Numbered from the stretch's first letter, positions 1 to 12,354 are shown. The stretch: DNA of 64,000 bases from Arbacia lixula (GCA_963669155.1 OZ022580.1:16545636-16609635); one strand, 5' to 3'. Numbers and translations are program-made. The notes: generated by a model not told the origin, from the letters alone.

Positions 1-1060
1 AAAACCAAGGCCCGATCATCTTCTTCCTGACGGATAACATGAGAATCGAGTCTAGTCTTTCCTCTAAACCCGATTATTTAAAAAATGAGAGCGTAGGCTT
101 CTCTCCAGACCCGTTTCATTCATTTTTGTAAATCTTCAAAACCAAGGCCCCATCATCTCACTCCTGTAGAATAACATGAAAATTGAAAAAAAAGGCTTTT
201 CTCCAGACCCAATTATTTCATTTTTTCAATTCTTCAAAATCAAGACCCCGCCATCTTATTATGAAACAACATGAAAATCAAGCCTAGTCCTTCCTCCAGA
301 CCCGATTATTTCAAAATTAAGAGCGTAGTCTTTTCTCCAGACGCAATTATTTAATTTTTTCAAATGTTCAAAACCAAGGCCCCATTACATTTTTCTTGTG
401 GAATAACATGAGAATCAAGCCTAGTCTTTCCTCCAGACACGGTTATTTCAAAAGTAAGAGCATAGTCTTTTCTGCAGACCCATTTAATTAATTTTCTAAA
501 TCTTCAAAACTAAGGCCCCATCATCTTATTCCTGTGGAATGAAATAAGAATCGTTTCTAGTCTGTCCTCCAGACCCAGTTAGTTTAAAAGTTAGAGCGAA
601 GTCTTTTCTGCAGACCCAATTAATTAACTTTCTAAATCTTCAAAACCAAGGCTTCATCATCTTATTCCTGTGGAATAACATGAGAGTTTCCTCCAGACCC
701 GGTTATTTTAAAAGTTAGAGCGTAGTCTTTTATCCAGACCCATTTAATTACTTTTTGAACCTTACAAACATCAGATTCTCATGGAATAACATGAGGATCG
801 AGCCTAGTAGTCTTTCCTTCAAACCCTGTTATTTCACAAATAAGTGCGTAGTCTTTTCTTCAGACCTATTTAATTCATTTTTGAAACCTTAAAAAATAAG
901 ACCATCATCACCTTATTCCTGTGGAATAATGTCAACATCTTCTAAACTAAGACCCTGACTGTGATAAATCAAATGTTTAGAGCGTAGTCTTTCCTCGTAA
1001 TTGAAATTTAAAAGCAAATCTTCAAAACTAAGATCCTATCAACTAATTCCGTTTTTTTAA
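1..1060 (-). repeat. Tandem array of ~136 bp units, left arm
   Basis: Units contain recurring blocks such as CTTCAAAACCAAGGCCCC, AATAACATGAGAATC and CTAGTCTTTCCTCCAGACCC, repeated about every 130-137 bp, with some units shortened. The same unit occurs in reverse complement in the right arm. The array continues beyond the left edge of the window. Confidence 0.85.
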
Positions 1061-1394
1061 TAAAAATATACAACTCAAAAAGTCAAGCACTTTGAGCATG
1101 TACATAATGTGTATATAGCTCATTATAAATACTCATCATTATTGTCATCTTTTCTTGGCGATGCATGGCATCGCTTTACATTGTTACATATGTGGATACA
1201 GCACGTCTCAGTGGTCGGCAATCACACAAACTGACGAATCAGTCAAAATAGTACATATATATATACTTGTATATAACGCACAGAGGTGGGACCGATTCGA
1301 GGGTACGTTGACTGTCGACTATTCTTTCAATCATCTGTGCCTATATTCTAATGGTCTAATTCAATGGTCGTATAGAAACAAAGTAATTGGATAA

Positions 1395-1585
1395 AATTTG
1401 GGCGATTCAAAATCATTACCTTTGTTGGTAAAGGGCGTAACTACGTTTGTGGTTGAAACTATTGCATTTGTGGGTAAAGTGTTATTACATTTGTGGGAGT
1501 TATTACATTTGTGGGTTTACGAGACACCCACAAATGTAATAACGCCCACAAATGTAATAACACTTTACCTACACATGTAATAATT
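1395..1585. repeat. Palindromic centre with TTACATTTGTGGGT repeats
   Basis: Direct copies of TTATTACATTTGTGGGT on the left (about 1460-1516) face reverse-complement copies ACCCACAAATGTAATAA (1526-1542 and onward). Only about 9 bp separate the innermost pair, so this is the fold-back axis. Confidence 0.9.
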
Positions 1586-2109
1586 TCACCGACAATTGTA
1601 ATAATGTTTTATGGTCACTAATTCGATTTCTTCTTTTTTCGACGACCATTGAAATCCAGGATATTTGTGGGCGATAGAATATTTCCATGATTAAAAAAAA
1701 ATCCGTCCATGATCAACGATCCATCACATCGGTTCCTCCTGTCTTTGTTATATGACCATTTGGACTGATTCGTCAGTTCGTGTGACCACCGCACAATCAT
1801 TTATTTGCGACGTGTTGTTCCACATCATTATGCATCGCCAAGAAAATATGACGATAATGATGAGTATTTATAATGAGCTATATACGCATTATGTACATGC
1901 TCAAAGTGCTTGATTTTTTAGTTGTATTTTTTTATTTAAAAAAACGGAATTAGTTGATAGGATCTTAGTTTTGAAGATTTGTTTTTAAATTTCAATTACG
2001 ATGAAAGACTACGCTCTAAACATATGATTTATCACAGTCAGGGTCTTAGTTTAGAAGATGTTGACCTTATTCCACAGGAATAAGGTGATGATGGTCTTAT
2101 TTTTTAAGG

Positions 2110-3640
2110 TTTCAAAAATGAATTAAATGGGTCTGGATAAAAGACTACGCTCTAACTTTTAAAATAACCGGGTCTGGAGGAAAGACTAGAAACTCTCATG
2201 TTATTCCACAGGAATAAGATGAAGGGGTGTTGGTTTTGAAGATTTAGAAAGTTAATTAATTGGGTCTGCAGAAAAGACTACGCTCTAACTTTTATTTTAA
2301 ACTAACTGGGTCTGGAGGAAAGACTAGAAACGATTCTTATCTTATTCCACAGGAATAAGATGATGAAGCCTTGGTTTTGAAGATTTAGAAAATTAATTAA
2401 ATGGGTCTTCAGAAAAGACTATGTTCTTACTTTTGAAATAACCGGGTCTGGAGGAAAGACTAAGCTTGATTCTCATGTTATTCCACAGGAATAAGATGAA
2501 GGGGTGTTGGTTTTGAAGATTTAGAAAGTTAATTCATTGGGTCTGCAGAAAAGATTACGCCCTAACTTTTAAACTAACTGGGTCTGGAGGACAGACTAGA
2601 AACGATTCCTATCTTATTCCACAGGAATAAGATGATGGGGCCTTAGTTTTGAAGATTTAGAAAATTAATTAAATGGGTCTTCAGAAAAGACTATGCTCTT
2701 ACTTTTGAAATAACCGGGTCTGGAGGAAAGACTAGGCTTGATTCTCATGTTATTCCACAAGAATAAGATGATAGGGCCTTGGTTTTGCAGATTTTTTAAA
2801 AAACTAAATAATTGGGTCTGGAAAAAGACTATGCTCTTATTTTTGAACTACTCGGGTCTGGAGGAAAGACTAGGCTCGATTACCATGTTACTCCACAAGA
2901 AAAATATAATGGGGCCTTGGTTTTGAACATTTGAAAAAATTAGAGCGTCTGGAGAAAAGACTACGCTACTAATTTTGAAATAATCGGGTCTGGAGGAAGG
3001 ACTAGGCTTGATTCTCATGTTATTTCATAAGAATAAGATGACGGGGTCTTGATTTTGAAGAATTGGAAAAATGAAATAATTAGGTCTGGAGAAAAGACTA
3101 CACTCTTACTTTTGAAATAACCAGGTCTGGAGGAAACACTAGACTCAATTTTCATGTTATTCTACAGGAGTGATATGATGGAGCCTTGATTTTGAAGATT
3201 TAAAGAAATGAATGAAACGGGTCTGGAGAAAAGCCTAGGCTCTCATTTTTTTTTTAAATAATCGGGTTTAGAGGAAAGACTAGACTCAATTCTTAGGTTA
3301 TCCCTCAGGAATAAGATGATCGGGCCTTGGTTTTGAAGATTCAAAAAATGAAAAAAATTGGGTGTGGAAAAAGACTACGCTCTTTTTTTAAAATTATCGG
3401 GTCTGGAGGAGAGACTAGGCTCGATTCTCATGTTATTCCTTAAAAATAAGACGATCGGGCCTTGGTTTTGAAGATTCCAAAAATGAAATAATTGGGTCTG
3501 GAGAAAAGACTACGTTCTTATTTTTGAAATTTTCGGGTCTGGAGGAAAGACTAGGCTCCATTCTCACGTTATTCCACAGAGAGAAGGTAATCGGGCCTAT
3601 AATTGGGTCTGGAATAAAGACTGCGCGCTATATACCGATG
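2110..3640 (+). repeat. Tandem array of ~136 bp units, right arm
   Basis: About eleven units carry GGGTCTGGAGGAAAGACTAG near 2165, 2310, 2445, 2580, 2717, 2853, 2987, 3125, 3260, 3398 and 3535, a spacing near 136 bp. Each unit also has ATTCCACAGGAATAAGATGA and CCTTGGTTTTGAAGATT. Short reading frames here are by-products of the repeat. Confidence 0.9.
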
Positions 3641-3689
3641 CATCAGTACAGGGTTTCAGTTTTGAAGAAATTCGACAAAATATCCCCTA

Positions 3690-3892
3690 AAAATTATTAC
3701 ATTTGTGGGTAAAGTGATTATTACATTTGTGGGTGGTTCAAAATTATTACATTTGTGGGTGAAGTGCATTATTACATTTGTGGGTAAAGTGTTATTACAT
3801 TTGTGGGCGTTATTACATTTGTGGGTAAAGTGTTATTACATTTGTGGGAGTTATTACATTTGTGGTCGATTATTACATTTGTGGGTGTAACA
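3690..3892 (+). repeat. Cluster of ATTACATTTGTGGGT repeats at right end
   Basis: About ten imperfect direct copies of ATTATTACATTTGTGGGT with spacers such as AAAGTG and CG. The motif is the same as at the palindrome centre, so this probably marks the terminal or subterminal part of the fold-back element. Immediately downstream is a poly-C run. Confidence 0.85.
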
Positions 3893-5100
3893 CCCCCCCC
3901 CCCCCCCTTCGATTTGGTGGGGGGACTCCCGTCCCCCGGGCCCGTCCCACCCGGGATTTCCGCCCATGCATAAAAATACCTCACCGGGCAAGTCCTGGGG
4001 CGAATTACGGCCCATTCATAGACGATCTTCTGTTCGCCTTTTCGCGGTGGCAGGCTCCCTTCCCATTTTAGCACAATCACGATTCAACTTGAACCATGGC
4101 ACGGAAGCTAAAATATGTTTATGGTTCATAATCTGAAAAAGGTACAGAGCAACAATAGCTCATTCATCAAGTTCTAAGGCGAAGTACGGCCCTAGAGGTT
4201 AATAGTGTTAGCAGGCGGATGTGGAGGAAGATTGTTCTTTTTTGTAATATAATGGAGTACGCTCAGGTGTTGACTACTTGTTTTCCATTTTATTTGTTCA
4301 CCACTTTGTTACACAATATTTTCCTTTAAAACAATCCAGTGCAGAACTAGCGCCTGATTTATAATGCTTATCTGTCGGGATCTCTGCACTCTCAAAACAA
4401 TGCGGCGAACAGTGGGTCATAAGTGAACACAAAAAGAGTAAATTTGCTAATATGCTTAAACAACTTTGACGCTATTTTGATTAATTGAAATTGCTCAATG
4501 GTGAGCAATCCACACCACACTAGATATAATTACTTACACCATGATAGTAGATCAACAGAGAAAAAAAAAACCTTTATCAGAATAGAAATATTTTTAAGAG
4601 GACACTGGGAATAATCATTGTATTAGAAAAAAAAAAGATGTTTGGGCACACATGGAAAGATCCCCGAATATTTCCAGTGGGTTCCTTTTCTTCCTCTTGT
4701 CCACGATAACTTGCTGTCTATGCTTAGCTCACAGAGATTCCACCAGTTAAGCAATTCTTCTCATCGTATTGGCATGGTAGAGTTGTTAAAATAGTGAATC
4801 GGAGTAGCCCTGTGTCAACTATAAAGTTAGGAAACAATGTGACTTATAACACTAGTAAGCTTTCACGAATACCAACAAACAAGTTTAACATGATTTTTGG
4901 TTTAGCATATAGACCTACATCTATTATCACAACACAAATGCACACTGTTCGCTGCTAAAACATAATTTTATGCAGCGGGGTGTGTGCAGTGTCAGTTTTG
5001 AGCCTTTATGCTCGTTTTGAATGTGGTATTTCTGATCTTTCAGAACATTCATTCATTTATGTGGCTTCATCTTCCACTTCTTTTCGACCTACAAACCTAG
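3893..5100. other. Non-coding stretch, poly-C then unique AT-rich DNA
   Basis: A run of C at about 3893-3907 is followed by a GC-rich segment to about 4070 and then AT-rich sequence. I see no supportable exon, RNA gene or repeat. Upstream exons of the transporter gene were looked for and not found. Confidence 0.5.
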
Positions 5101-5666
5101 GTATGTTGTCTATCGGCCCATTCGTGTACTTCCTCATCAACCGTCTTGGATGGCGTCTCATGCTAAGGACTATAGGATTGATGAACCTGGTGATTACGGT
5201 TCCGGTATGTCTGCTCATCTTCAGACCGCCTTCAACAATCCCCACGTCATCAGATGACACTAGGTACCGGAATGTTCCAGAACGTAAGCCGGACCCTCCG
5301 CAGCCCAGCCCGCAGTCTCGAGGCGAGCGCTACGATGACATTGTTGTAGGACATAACACAAATAAGACCATGAATGCATCACGCGCATCGCACGAACACG
5401 GGCAAGAAGATGCATCGTTTTATCAGCAAGAGAGCTCGAATAACTACGAGGATGAAAAGACACAAGGCGAAGGAAGTGAAATGTTGCAGAAGGATCGCCA
5501 TGACATGGAAAAGGACGATGAACATGATGAAGGAATAATTGAGAAGAGAAGAAGCTGGCAGGCTCTTCGGAGGCTCTGTTTTGTCCTCTCTTGTCCTGAT
5601 GTCCTTCTGTTGGCGGTTTCCATATTTGGTTACGGGCTCGTAAACTCCTTTGTTATCGTTCAATTG
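5101..5666 (+). CDS. MCT-like gene, exon with helix 6 and central loop
   Basis: The acceptor CAAACCTAG precedes 5101 and the donor GTGAGG starts at 5667. The exon enters at phase 1 and ends at phase 0. It encodes GMLSIGPFVYFLINRLGWR, then a helix, then a charged loop rich in D, E, K and H, then the start of helix 7. An alternative acceptor at 5041-5042 would add residues but fits the family less well. Confidence 0.75.
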
Positions 5667-8198
5667 GTGAGGGCTAGTAATACTTAAAACTTAAATGGTT
5701 ACTAAATAAGCCAGTTCGTAATCACAATTTGCGCATGAGCAGATGAAGGTCATAGTGACCAAACCAGCTTGTTGGTTTTTAAATCACTGAGATAAGCATC
5801 ATCATTAATAAGTTATTTTAGAATATGCTTGTTATCCAATTTATAAAAGAACACCAAGGTGTTCAATCATGGGGTATTTGACAACAGGTCAAACGACAGC
5901 AATTAGTTTACAATAAACAATGTAATAGAAGCTTTCCCAATTGTTCACAGACCGTAGCCTACTATTCTTGTCACCTGTTTTGAGATGGTTCCTTTATTAG
6001 AGGTTGAATATCGCAAATTGCTATGTCGGGTAAGCACATTACGTAACATCTCCTTTTGAAATGATATATTAATCAATAGCTTATCCTAATGAAAAAGGGA
6101 AAGGTCATAGTGACCAAACTTGCTCCAGAGCTAACTACGAACTGGTGTATTAGAAAATACTTATCCACTAATCTATGTGAAATTATCCACTAAAAACGAA
6201 TTTCACATTCGTATGGCGCAATAAGGTCTCATTTTGAAGAAAATTTGAAGAAAAAAAACACACGCCTCCAGTGACTTCAGTCAAAATGCCATAAATGCCA
6301 ACTGCGTGAATAAAATATTTTATTCACGCCATTCAAACAATACGTTTCCAATGGGAACCCCAAAGCTTGTCCGAGGTTTCTCCGAGTATCAAAAACTAAT
6401 AGATTCAAAGTGCATTCCATCCATTGAATCTGAATGAAAAGATACAGGTGAATGCAATAACGCGTTGTGAATACATAACGAAATTGGTCTATTGTTGACT
6501 TCCCTGACGTCATTGGAAGCCTGCGTTTTTTTTTTCACATTTTCGTTTAAATGAGACTTTATTGCGGCAAACAAATGTGAAATTCGTTTTTAGTTGATAA
6601 TTTGATATAGATTAGAGAGAACTTATTTTTCTAATTTAGTAACCTTTAAAGAGCATCAGAATAATTCAACCCTTTCAGTCCGCTCCATTGTCAATTTGCC
6701 CTCTTCACTTCTCTTGGCACCTTTGGGTGACCTGTCCCCGACAGTGCAACGAGGTTAGATAACACGTGGATTAAACTAATCACACGTTCTTATTGGTGTG
6801 AACACTGAGGTTAACGACTTTAGGAAACATTTGCAGATTCTTGGGAAGTTTCTGAAAATAAACTGTTTAATTCTTTCCTACTCCACCCCGCCCCTTTTTC
6901 TCTGTATGTTTGGACCAATTACACAATTCATATAATATCATAATGAATCATAGTTTTTCTTGGACACACCACTATATGGTTAGCCGTAATTTATATCTTT
7001 TTCTTTAAATTTCCTTTCCATTCGTTTTCATGGCTCTCATACCCTTCTTTTTCGCTGCCTATGCACTACTGCATTAGTTTACATGTTTTACCTACTACAG
7101 TCATTCCTGGTTTTACCATGTTGATGTTATCTCCATTCCTTTTCCCATATCTAGGGAAACTTCATGCTCTCTGTCGGGTTAACTGAGGAAAATGGCGCGC
7201 AGGCCGTGGTTGCTATGGGAGTCTCACTCATGACCGGCAAGGTGTTACTAGTCCTGTTTGCAGACCGTGCTCCGTTTCCGAAACTCGGTTTCTTTGTCAT
7301 CGGGAGCGTGTGTGGTATTTTAATACTGGTCATCCTGCTTCACGTCCACAGCTTAGCCGTGGTGATGGCAATGACTGCAGGTGATATTGCATTACATTAT
7401 GATTTATACATGTATCACTCATTCATATACAATTAAATATTTACTAGAAAAAACAGGGTGTTCCTATGGCAGGTCAACATAATGACATTTTGTAAAACCA
7501 CGGAAAATTGAAGAATAATACTTACTGTATAAGAATTTCAAACCAATAAAAGAACTATAAACTGAACTCTAACGAAGTCATAGCGATCTCTAAATCTCGA
7601 GGATATTTTGGGTGGGTCGTCCGAAACCCCTAGGTTCTCGTAACCTGGAGATCGAAGACCGCTATGCGCTATGGTCATCACCACAGTGCATACGTTCAAT
7701 GGGAGCATGCTCACTGTACCTTGCGCATCGCGCATTGACAGGGACACTACGATTGTGAATGTAGACTACTGCCGCTTCATTTCAAACGAAAATGTTCGTG
7801 AAGCTATGGCTGTGAGATTGTTCACACCTTATCTTTGTTTGCAACAAACGTATTAACAAAAAATTACTTCTCTGTGTACAGTTGCACATGAGTAATTCGT
7901 CTATATTAGGGATCTTGGGCCTACATAATCTGTGCACATTTGGAGCAATGGCTACATTTTTCATGTCTCTCGTTCTTCACCCACCCCCACCATATTTCTT
8001 ATCCTTCCTCTTCGATATTGTCTACCCACATGTTTCCCATTCTCGCCTGTCGGACCCCTCTGCCATGCGCTATCAATCGTGTTTTCCCGGCTCCGTCCTG
8101 GTTCATAGTCTTATCCACCCAAATGTATTTGATTAACATGTTTAATGACGTCTTTACAATTCAACCTGCTCCCGCCCCTACCCTCTGCCCTAGCTCCA

Positions 8199-8260
<62 letters not shown>

Positions 8261-10190
8261 ATCTATCTATCTCTCTCCCTCCCCCTCTCTCTCTCTGTAT
8301 AATACTTATTCATTTATTCATAATATTTCTCCTTCATATCACTTTCCTACAGCTCTCGGCGTGACGGTAATGGGGACAGCCGACAGCCTTCCTTACTCGA
8401 TCTGCAATCATATCTTCGGAATGGACATTGGCACAGAGGCCCTAGTTGTTATTAGCACATTTCACGGGGTTGGCTTCGGGATGGCTTCGTTTCTGGGTGA
8501 GACCACCAACACCAAATTCTGAATATTTGGTTATATTAACGGCATATATTAACAATACTCGTTATCTATCTACAAGTATTCCCTTAACATACCACTTGGA
8601 TATATTACAATAGCAACGACGCTGATAATCACAATGCTACAAATCATTATGTAGTCAATATTTAGAGATCGATGCTTGATACCATAGCTACATCATCATG
8701 ATCAAACAGAAGTTCATTAACGTTGCTGTGATACATACTGCAGTTACCTACATTGAATATAGTATTACTTCATCATATCGCTACCACATATTAACGTTGT
8801 GTTTTATGTCGATAGCTTGCTTACATAGTACATCATCGACTGCCGCATGCTTCACACGCATTCACCAATTAGCATGCTTGCCTTTCAAAGCAATCATGGT
8901 TACCGCTCATCTGTGATATGAAATGTCATAATTGAAAGTCAGTTAGGCATATGAATGCAATTAACAATTGTTTTAACGACGTTACAGCATTAGGGCTGGA
9001 ACACTTGTACCTTGATATTATTTGTAATGTGGAAACATATACATGTATTTTTGGTTTTGGTTTCGGTGATTGTACCTGTAATAATGTTGACTCTTACCAG
9101 TTATCAGTATTACCGCGTGATATTCGCGTAGGAAATTCAAAATTCAGACTTTTATCCAGCACAGATTGAATAAAGATTATCTAGCTAGACATGGAGTTGT
9201 CTCTTCTATAGATCAGCGAAACCGGGTTTAATGATGTTACCGCATCTACGGTTACAAACAATACCCTCAATGAAATGAAAAAAAAAACACGAAGTGTAGG
9301 ACCAACCAACCTGTCTGACCTCAGTCAGTATGTATTACTTGCTTTAGTAACTAATAGTAGTCTATTCTACGGATATAACCCTCCCCCCCCCCCCTCCCCT
9401 CAAATTCACTCATGAAGCTGTCTTCATAGAGGAAATCACTAAAAGAAGTGTTTCCGTTTACAAAATCATTAAATTTGTTTAGTACCACCACTAGAAACTA
9501 AAATGTGTTAGCTTTGGCAGGGCTTATCATCTACCACTCATGATGTATGGTTATCGATAATGCATACTCTAACGTGAAGATAAAGCACATCATTTTGGAT
9601 GTCAAATGCAAATGCGCTTCTGGCACTAAAGCACCTTAACATTCTTTCGTCTCCAATCGTCCTCATTAAGTACATGATCAGGAAAGGAACGGTGAAGAGG
9701 GCTCCCACGAGCAGCCCTATTGGAGGACAAAACAATAAAAACCTGTGCATCAGACCATGAAAACAACGACTTTTGATGGACTGGTGCACATGTTTTTATT
9801 GTTTGTCCTCCAATATGGAACCCTCTATCGTCATTAATTGATTGTACATGTAATATTTCCTTCCATCGGAAGGAACAATGCTTTGCCTGTATGTTAATGT
9901 TGCTTTGAGTACTTTGCTAAACGGGTGTATCCAGAATGATAACCATTCTTTTCCTACAACGGTAGAATTTCACGCATTGAACCCTTATGTGTCGCTTGTT
10001 AACAAGACATATTACAGAAACATCCCATTGAGTTTATCTGGCATTAGGGTTTAATTACGGTTTAATATAATTGTGCACATGTGTGCGTTGACGATTTGTT
10101 AGCATGTGCAACTTTCATCAATCGACATCCCCACCCCACACACACATCCGCCTCTCTTCACGCGTTTCCCTCTCTCTCCATCTTTGTGTC

Positions 10191-10240
<50 letters not shown>

Positions 10241-10722
10241 GTATCCTGTCTTTCCTTCTGTTTCACGTTTCCCTATCCCCCTCCCCTTTACGCCATCATC
10301 CATACGTCGCCCCACCTCACCTCTCTTGCTTAATTGTTTGGTCTCTAGTTTTCCTGCTTTCACCCCTTTACTTTCACTCTTTGTCTACAAGCAATTTTCA
10401 TCTTTTCCTTGGTATCCGTCCTCCGCTTCCTGTTTCATCCTCTGCCCTTTTTTCTCATTTTCTCGATATACCTGCAGGTGAAAGCGTCGATCAGACTGGT
10501 TCGTACGACATGGCCCTGTATGCCTGTATCGGTGCTTACGCACTGTGCGGTCTGCTGTGCGTGTTTGTCCCTGTATATCAGCAATGCTTCGTGAAGAATC
10601 GCCATGTTATGGACATCTCCTTCGGTTGGAGAAGAATGCAGAAGATCACAGCCGTCGCCGACCCACCAAAGACACTAATCGACACAAATGAAATGATGAT
10701 TGAGCGTGTATCGTCTGTTTAA
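5101..10722 (+). CDS. Monocarboxylate-transporter-like protein (SLC16/MFS), 3' part of gene
   Basis: Four exons (5101-5666, 7155-7380, 8353-8496, 10478-10722) join in phase (1-0, 0-1, 1-1, 1-stop). The product begins in a transmembrane helix with the GWR motif typical of MCT-type transporters, followed by a long acidic cytoplasmic loop of about 110 residues, helices 7-9, and a last part with the DQTGSY motif that precedes the final helix. MCTs are 12-helix membrane proteins that carry monocarboxylates or related acids; the substrate cannot be told here. Helices 1-5 are not in the window. About 35 residues expected between the third and fourth exon (around helix 10-11, with a GPP motif) were not found. 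Stop at 10720-10722. Confidence 0.75.
5748..5760. promoter_or_regulatory. Perfect ERE-like palindrome (copy 1)
   Basis: GGTCATAGTGACC is an exact GGTCA-n3-TGACC palindrome, the consensus of oestrogen-receptor-type elements. It lies in an intron, and an identical copy lies 355 bp downstream, so it may simply be part of a repeat. Confidence 0.4.
6103..6115. promoter_or_regulatory. Perfect ERE-like palindrome (copy 2)
   Basis: The same GGTCATAGTGACC with matching flanks (AA before, AAAC after) as at 5748. Function is not shown. Confidence 0.4.
6149..6639. mobile_element. MITE with ~140 bp terminal inverted repeats
   Basis: The left end (ATTAGAAAATACTTATCCAC...) is the inverted copy of the right end (...TTATTTTTCTAAT). 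Both contain CTAAAAACGAATTTCACAT or its complement. There is no coding capacity. The superfamily is not identified. Confidence 0.75.
7155..7380 (+). CDS. MCT-like gene, exon with helices 7-8
   Basis: The acceptor CCATATCTAG precedes 7155 and donor GTGATA starts at 7381. Phase 0 to 1, in frame with the previous exon. The protein has GAQAVVAMGVSLMTGKVLL and then another hydrophobic helix, as expected of the second half of an MFS transporter. Confidence 0.8.
8200..8300. repeat. (CT)n microsatellite
   Basis: A long CT run interrupted by GTCTGTCTGT and ATCTATCTAT. Reading frames across it are serine/leucine repeats and not genes. Confidence 0.95.
8353..8496 (+). CDS. MCT-like gene, exon with helices 9-10
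   Basis: The acceptor TTTCCTACAG precedes 8353 and donor GTGAGA starts at 8497. Phase 1 to 1, 48 codons. It ends in GVGFGMASFLG, which corresponds to the beginning of helix 10 of the family. Confidence 0.8.
9706..9830. repeat. Short inverted repeat around a CCTCCAATA block
   Basis: On the minus strand TTTTTATTGTTTTGTCCTCC (about 9720-9742) matches the plus-strand block TTTTTATTGTTTGTCCTCC at about 9791-9810, giving a hairpin with an arm of about 30 bp. Confidence 0.6.
10190..10238. repeat. Poly-C plus (CT)n microsatellite
   Basis: A run of C followed by about 18 CT units, upstream of the last transporter exon. The several overlapping reading frames here are artefacts. Confidence 0.95.
10478..10722 (+). 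CDS. MCT-like gene, terminal exon
   Basis: The acceptor ATACCTGCAG precedes 10478. The exon enters at phase 1 and encodes GESVDQTGSYDMALYACIG, the last helix, and a hydrophilic C-terminal tail of about 45 residues ending at TAA 10720-10722. The DxTGSY motif is a family hallmark. Confidence 0.85.
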
Positions 10723-11329
10723 AGAAAGATGACACAATTACCGTGTGAGCGACACACAGAGACGAAAAGGTGAGCATCACCTTAAAACATCTATCTGGCA
10801 CTGTTTGGGTGACGAACAAATACATTTAAAAAAAACTATGCAATTGCGGTGTAGGAACGCAACCTCTTACATCTTTTGATATGACCAAGGAGGTACTACG
10901 CGAGCTGGAGATACAGCTCGCGGAAATTCTTTCTAACAGCTTCGAAGCCGCCTCGAACTAGCAGCTGCTCTCAACAATATGATACGTGATTGCGTCACGT
11001 TCACCTAGATTTTGTGATTCATTTCTATACATCATACTTTCTAGTTTTCGCTACTGAGCTTTTAATGTTGTCACTAAGTGCTTGCTATGTAGTTAATAAG
11101 AACATGTTTTTCATGTTATTTGTCTGAAAGGAAAATTTCTGAAAGTAACGTTTCATGCAATTGTTTTAATGGAATATCATGCGGAACATTGTGCAATTGA
11201 GACTTTTGTACTGCAACTTGATATCATTTTTAGAGCCTTTTTGCCATATTGTAACAAGATTCCTCGATTTGATTTTTATAGATGTGGATAGAGTGCCGTG
11301 GGCAAATTTCTTAGCTGAAAGCTCACGTC

Positions 11330-11335
11330 AATAAA
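11330..11335 (+). terminator. Candidate poly-A signal of MCT-like gene
   Basis: AATAAA lies about 610 bp downstream of the stop codon. It is the first canonical signal seen after the coding region on this strand. Confidence 0.5.
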
Positions 11336-12354
11336 AAGATGAATCATGTGACCGTTGCTTATCTATTGGAATCCACTATTAAAATGAAAGACCGCGAAGG
11401 GTGGACGTGCGTACATTAATTTCTAGTAGTCGCGTGTATAGATTTATTATTAAAGTTGGCATCATAATTGTTATAGGTGTTAAACAAATCTTTAAAGTTT
11501 GAAAATGATTAAAAATACGTTATAACTCAAATCAAGCTGGAATTGACACAACATAAATCTAAATTTATTAGAAGCAGGTTTAGCGACATTTCATGACTTA
11601 TTAATATTGTAATAATCTTTTGAATATTCAAAAAGATTTTCACTTTTGGACAAATTTAAATCGAAATATTTGTGTGTATTAGATAGTTAATTAAAAACAT
11701 AACAACGGCCATTGTGCGTCACACATGTCACGTCACGACTCTCTTTCTGCTGAAAATATCAGGCATTATTAATGACACTGTGATGGCAGTAGTAGTGAAT
11801 TGACAGGTGTACTACATAATGATCATTGGTAATTTCTGAATCAATTATCTGATACACACTAATTTTGAGGTCCAAAAGTGAAATGTCATTAAACATTCCA
11901 AAAATTATTCCAAGAATAATAATTGATGATATGTCGCGAAACCTGCTTCGAAAAAAAATTGACATCCTTTATAGGATGTTTTAATTTCAGCTTGTTTTTG
12001 AGTTTTAGTTTATTTTGCATTATTGTTAAAAAATGCCAATATTTTTTTAACACCTAGTACATGTGACGAATTAAGATTTCATATTTATTGTTTAACATCA
12101 AGTGACCTTCAAAATGCCCTCTTGTCTCTCACGGTTTATGCATAATGTTATATAATAATCATGTGATATTTCTTACTGTTTGAAATCAATACAAAAGTCT
12201 GTAATTTCATGCTGACTTTCTAAGTTAACGTATGTTCTGAAGGGGACGTGTGGTTCACCCCTCCTTACTAACGTATTCGGCTGCCGATGAGAGTTCCGAT
12301 TGTACCAAGGGTCCGTCGTAATGATATCACAGTGTTGAAAAACAGGCGGCATGC

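Larger units (their letters stand above)
1..3680. repeat. Giant fold-back (inverted-repeat) element
   Basis: The left arm (1 to about 1500) and the right arm (about 1525 to 3680) are reverse complements of each other. Matching landmarks are CTTGGCGATGCAT at 1154-1166 and ATGCATCGCCAAG at 1830-1842, and AATCCTATC/GATAGGATC flanks near 1035 and 1955. The axis lies near 1500-1520. The left arm is cut by the window edge, so the full element is longer. No transposase reading frame is visible. It resembles Foldback-type or other non-autonomous DNA transposons, but the family is not identified. Confidence 0.85.
8497..10477 (+). other. Intron of MCT-like gene
   Basis: It holds poly-C near 9383-9394 and a short inverted repeat around 9706-9830. 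The transporter segment missing between the flanking exons should lie here, but I found no phase 1-1 exon encoding it on the + strand. Confidence 0.5.

Noticed and set aside
3690..3892. CRISPR array
   Set aside because: Short direct repeats with very short, similar spacers inside a eukaryotic fold-back element; no cas genes.
7940..8522. Leucine/serine-repeat reading frames over (CT)n
   Set aside because: They are translations of a CT microsatellite; only the 8353-8496 part is supported as an exon.
9538..9789. Minus-strand 83-codon frame with hydrophobic stretch
   Set aside because: PIGLLVGALFTVPFLIMYLM looked like a possible inverted transporter exon, but it does not align with the missing segment and lies in a short inverted repeat.
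10104..10481. Several overlapping reading frames near 10.1-10.4 kb
   Set aside because: Driven by poly-C and (CT)n; no domain and no splice support apart from the terminal transporter exon.
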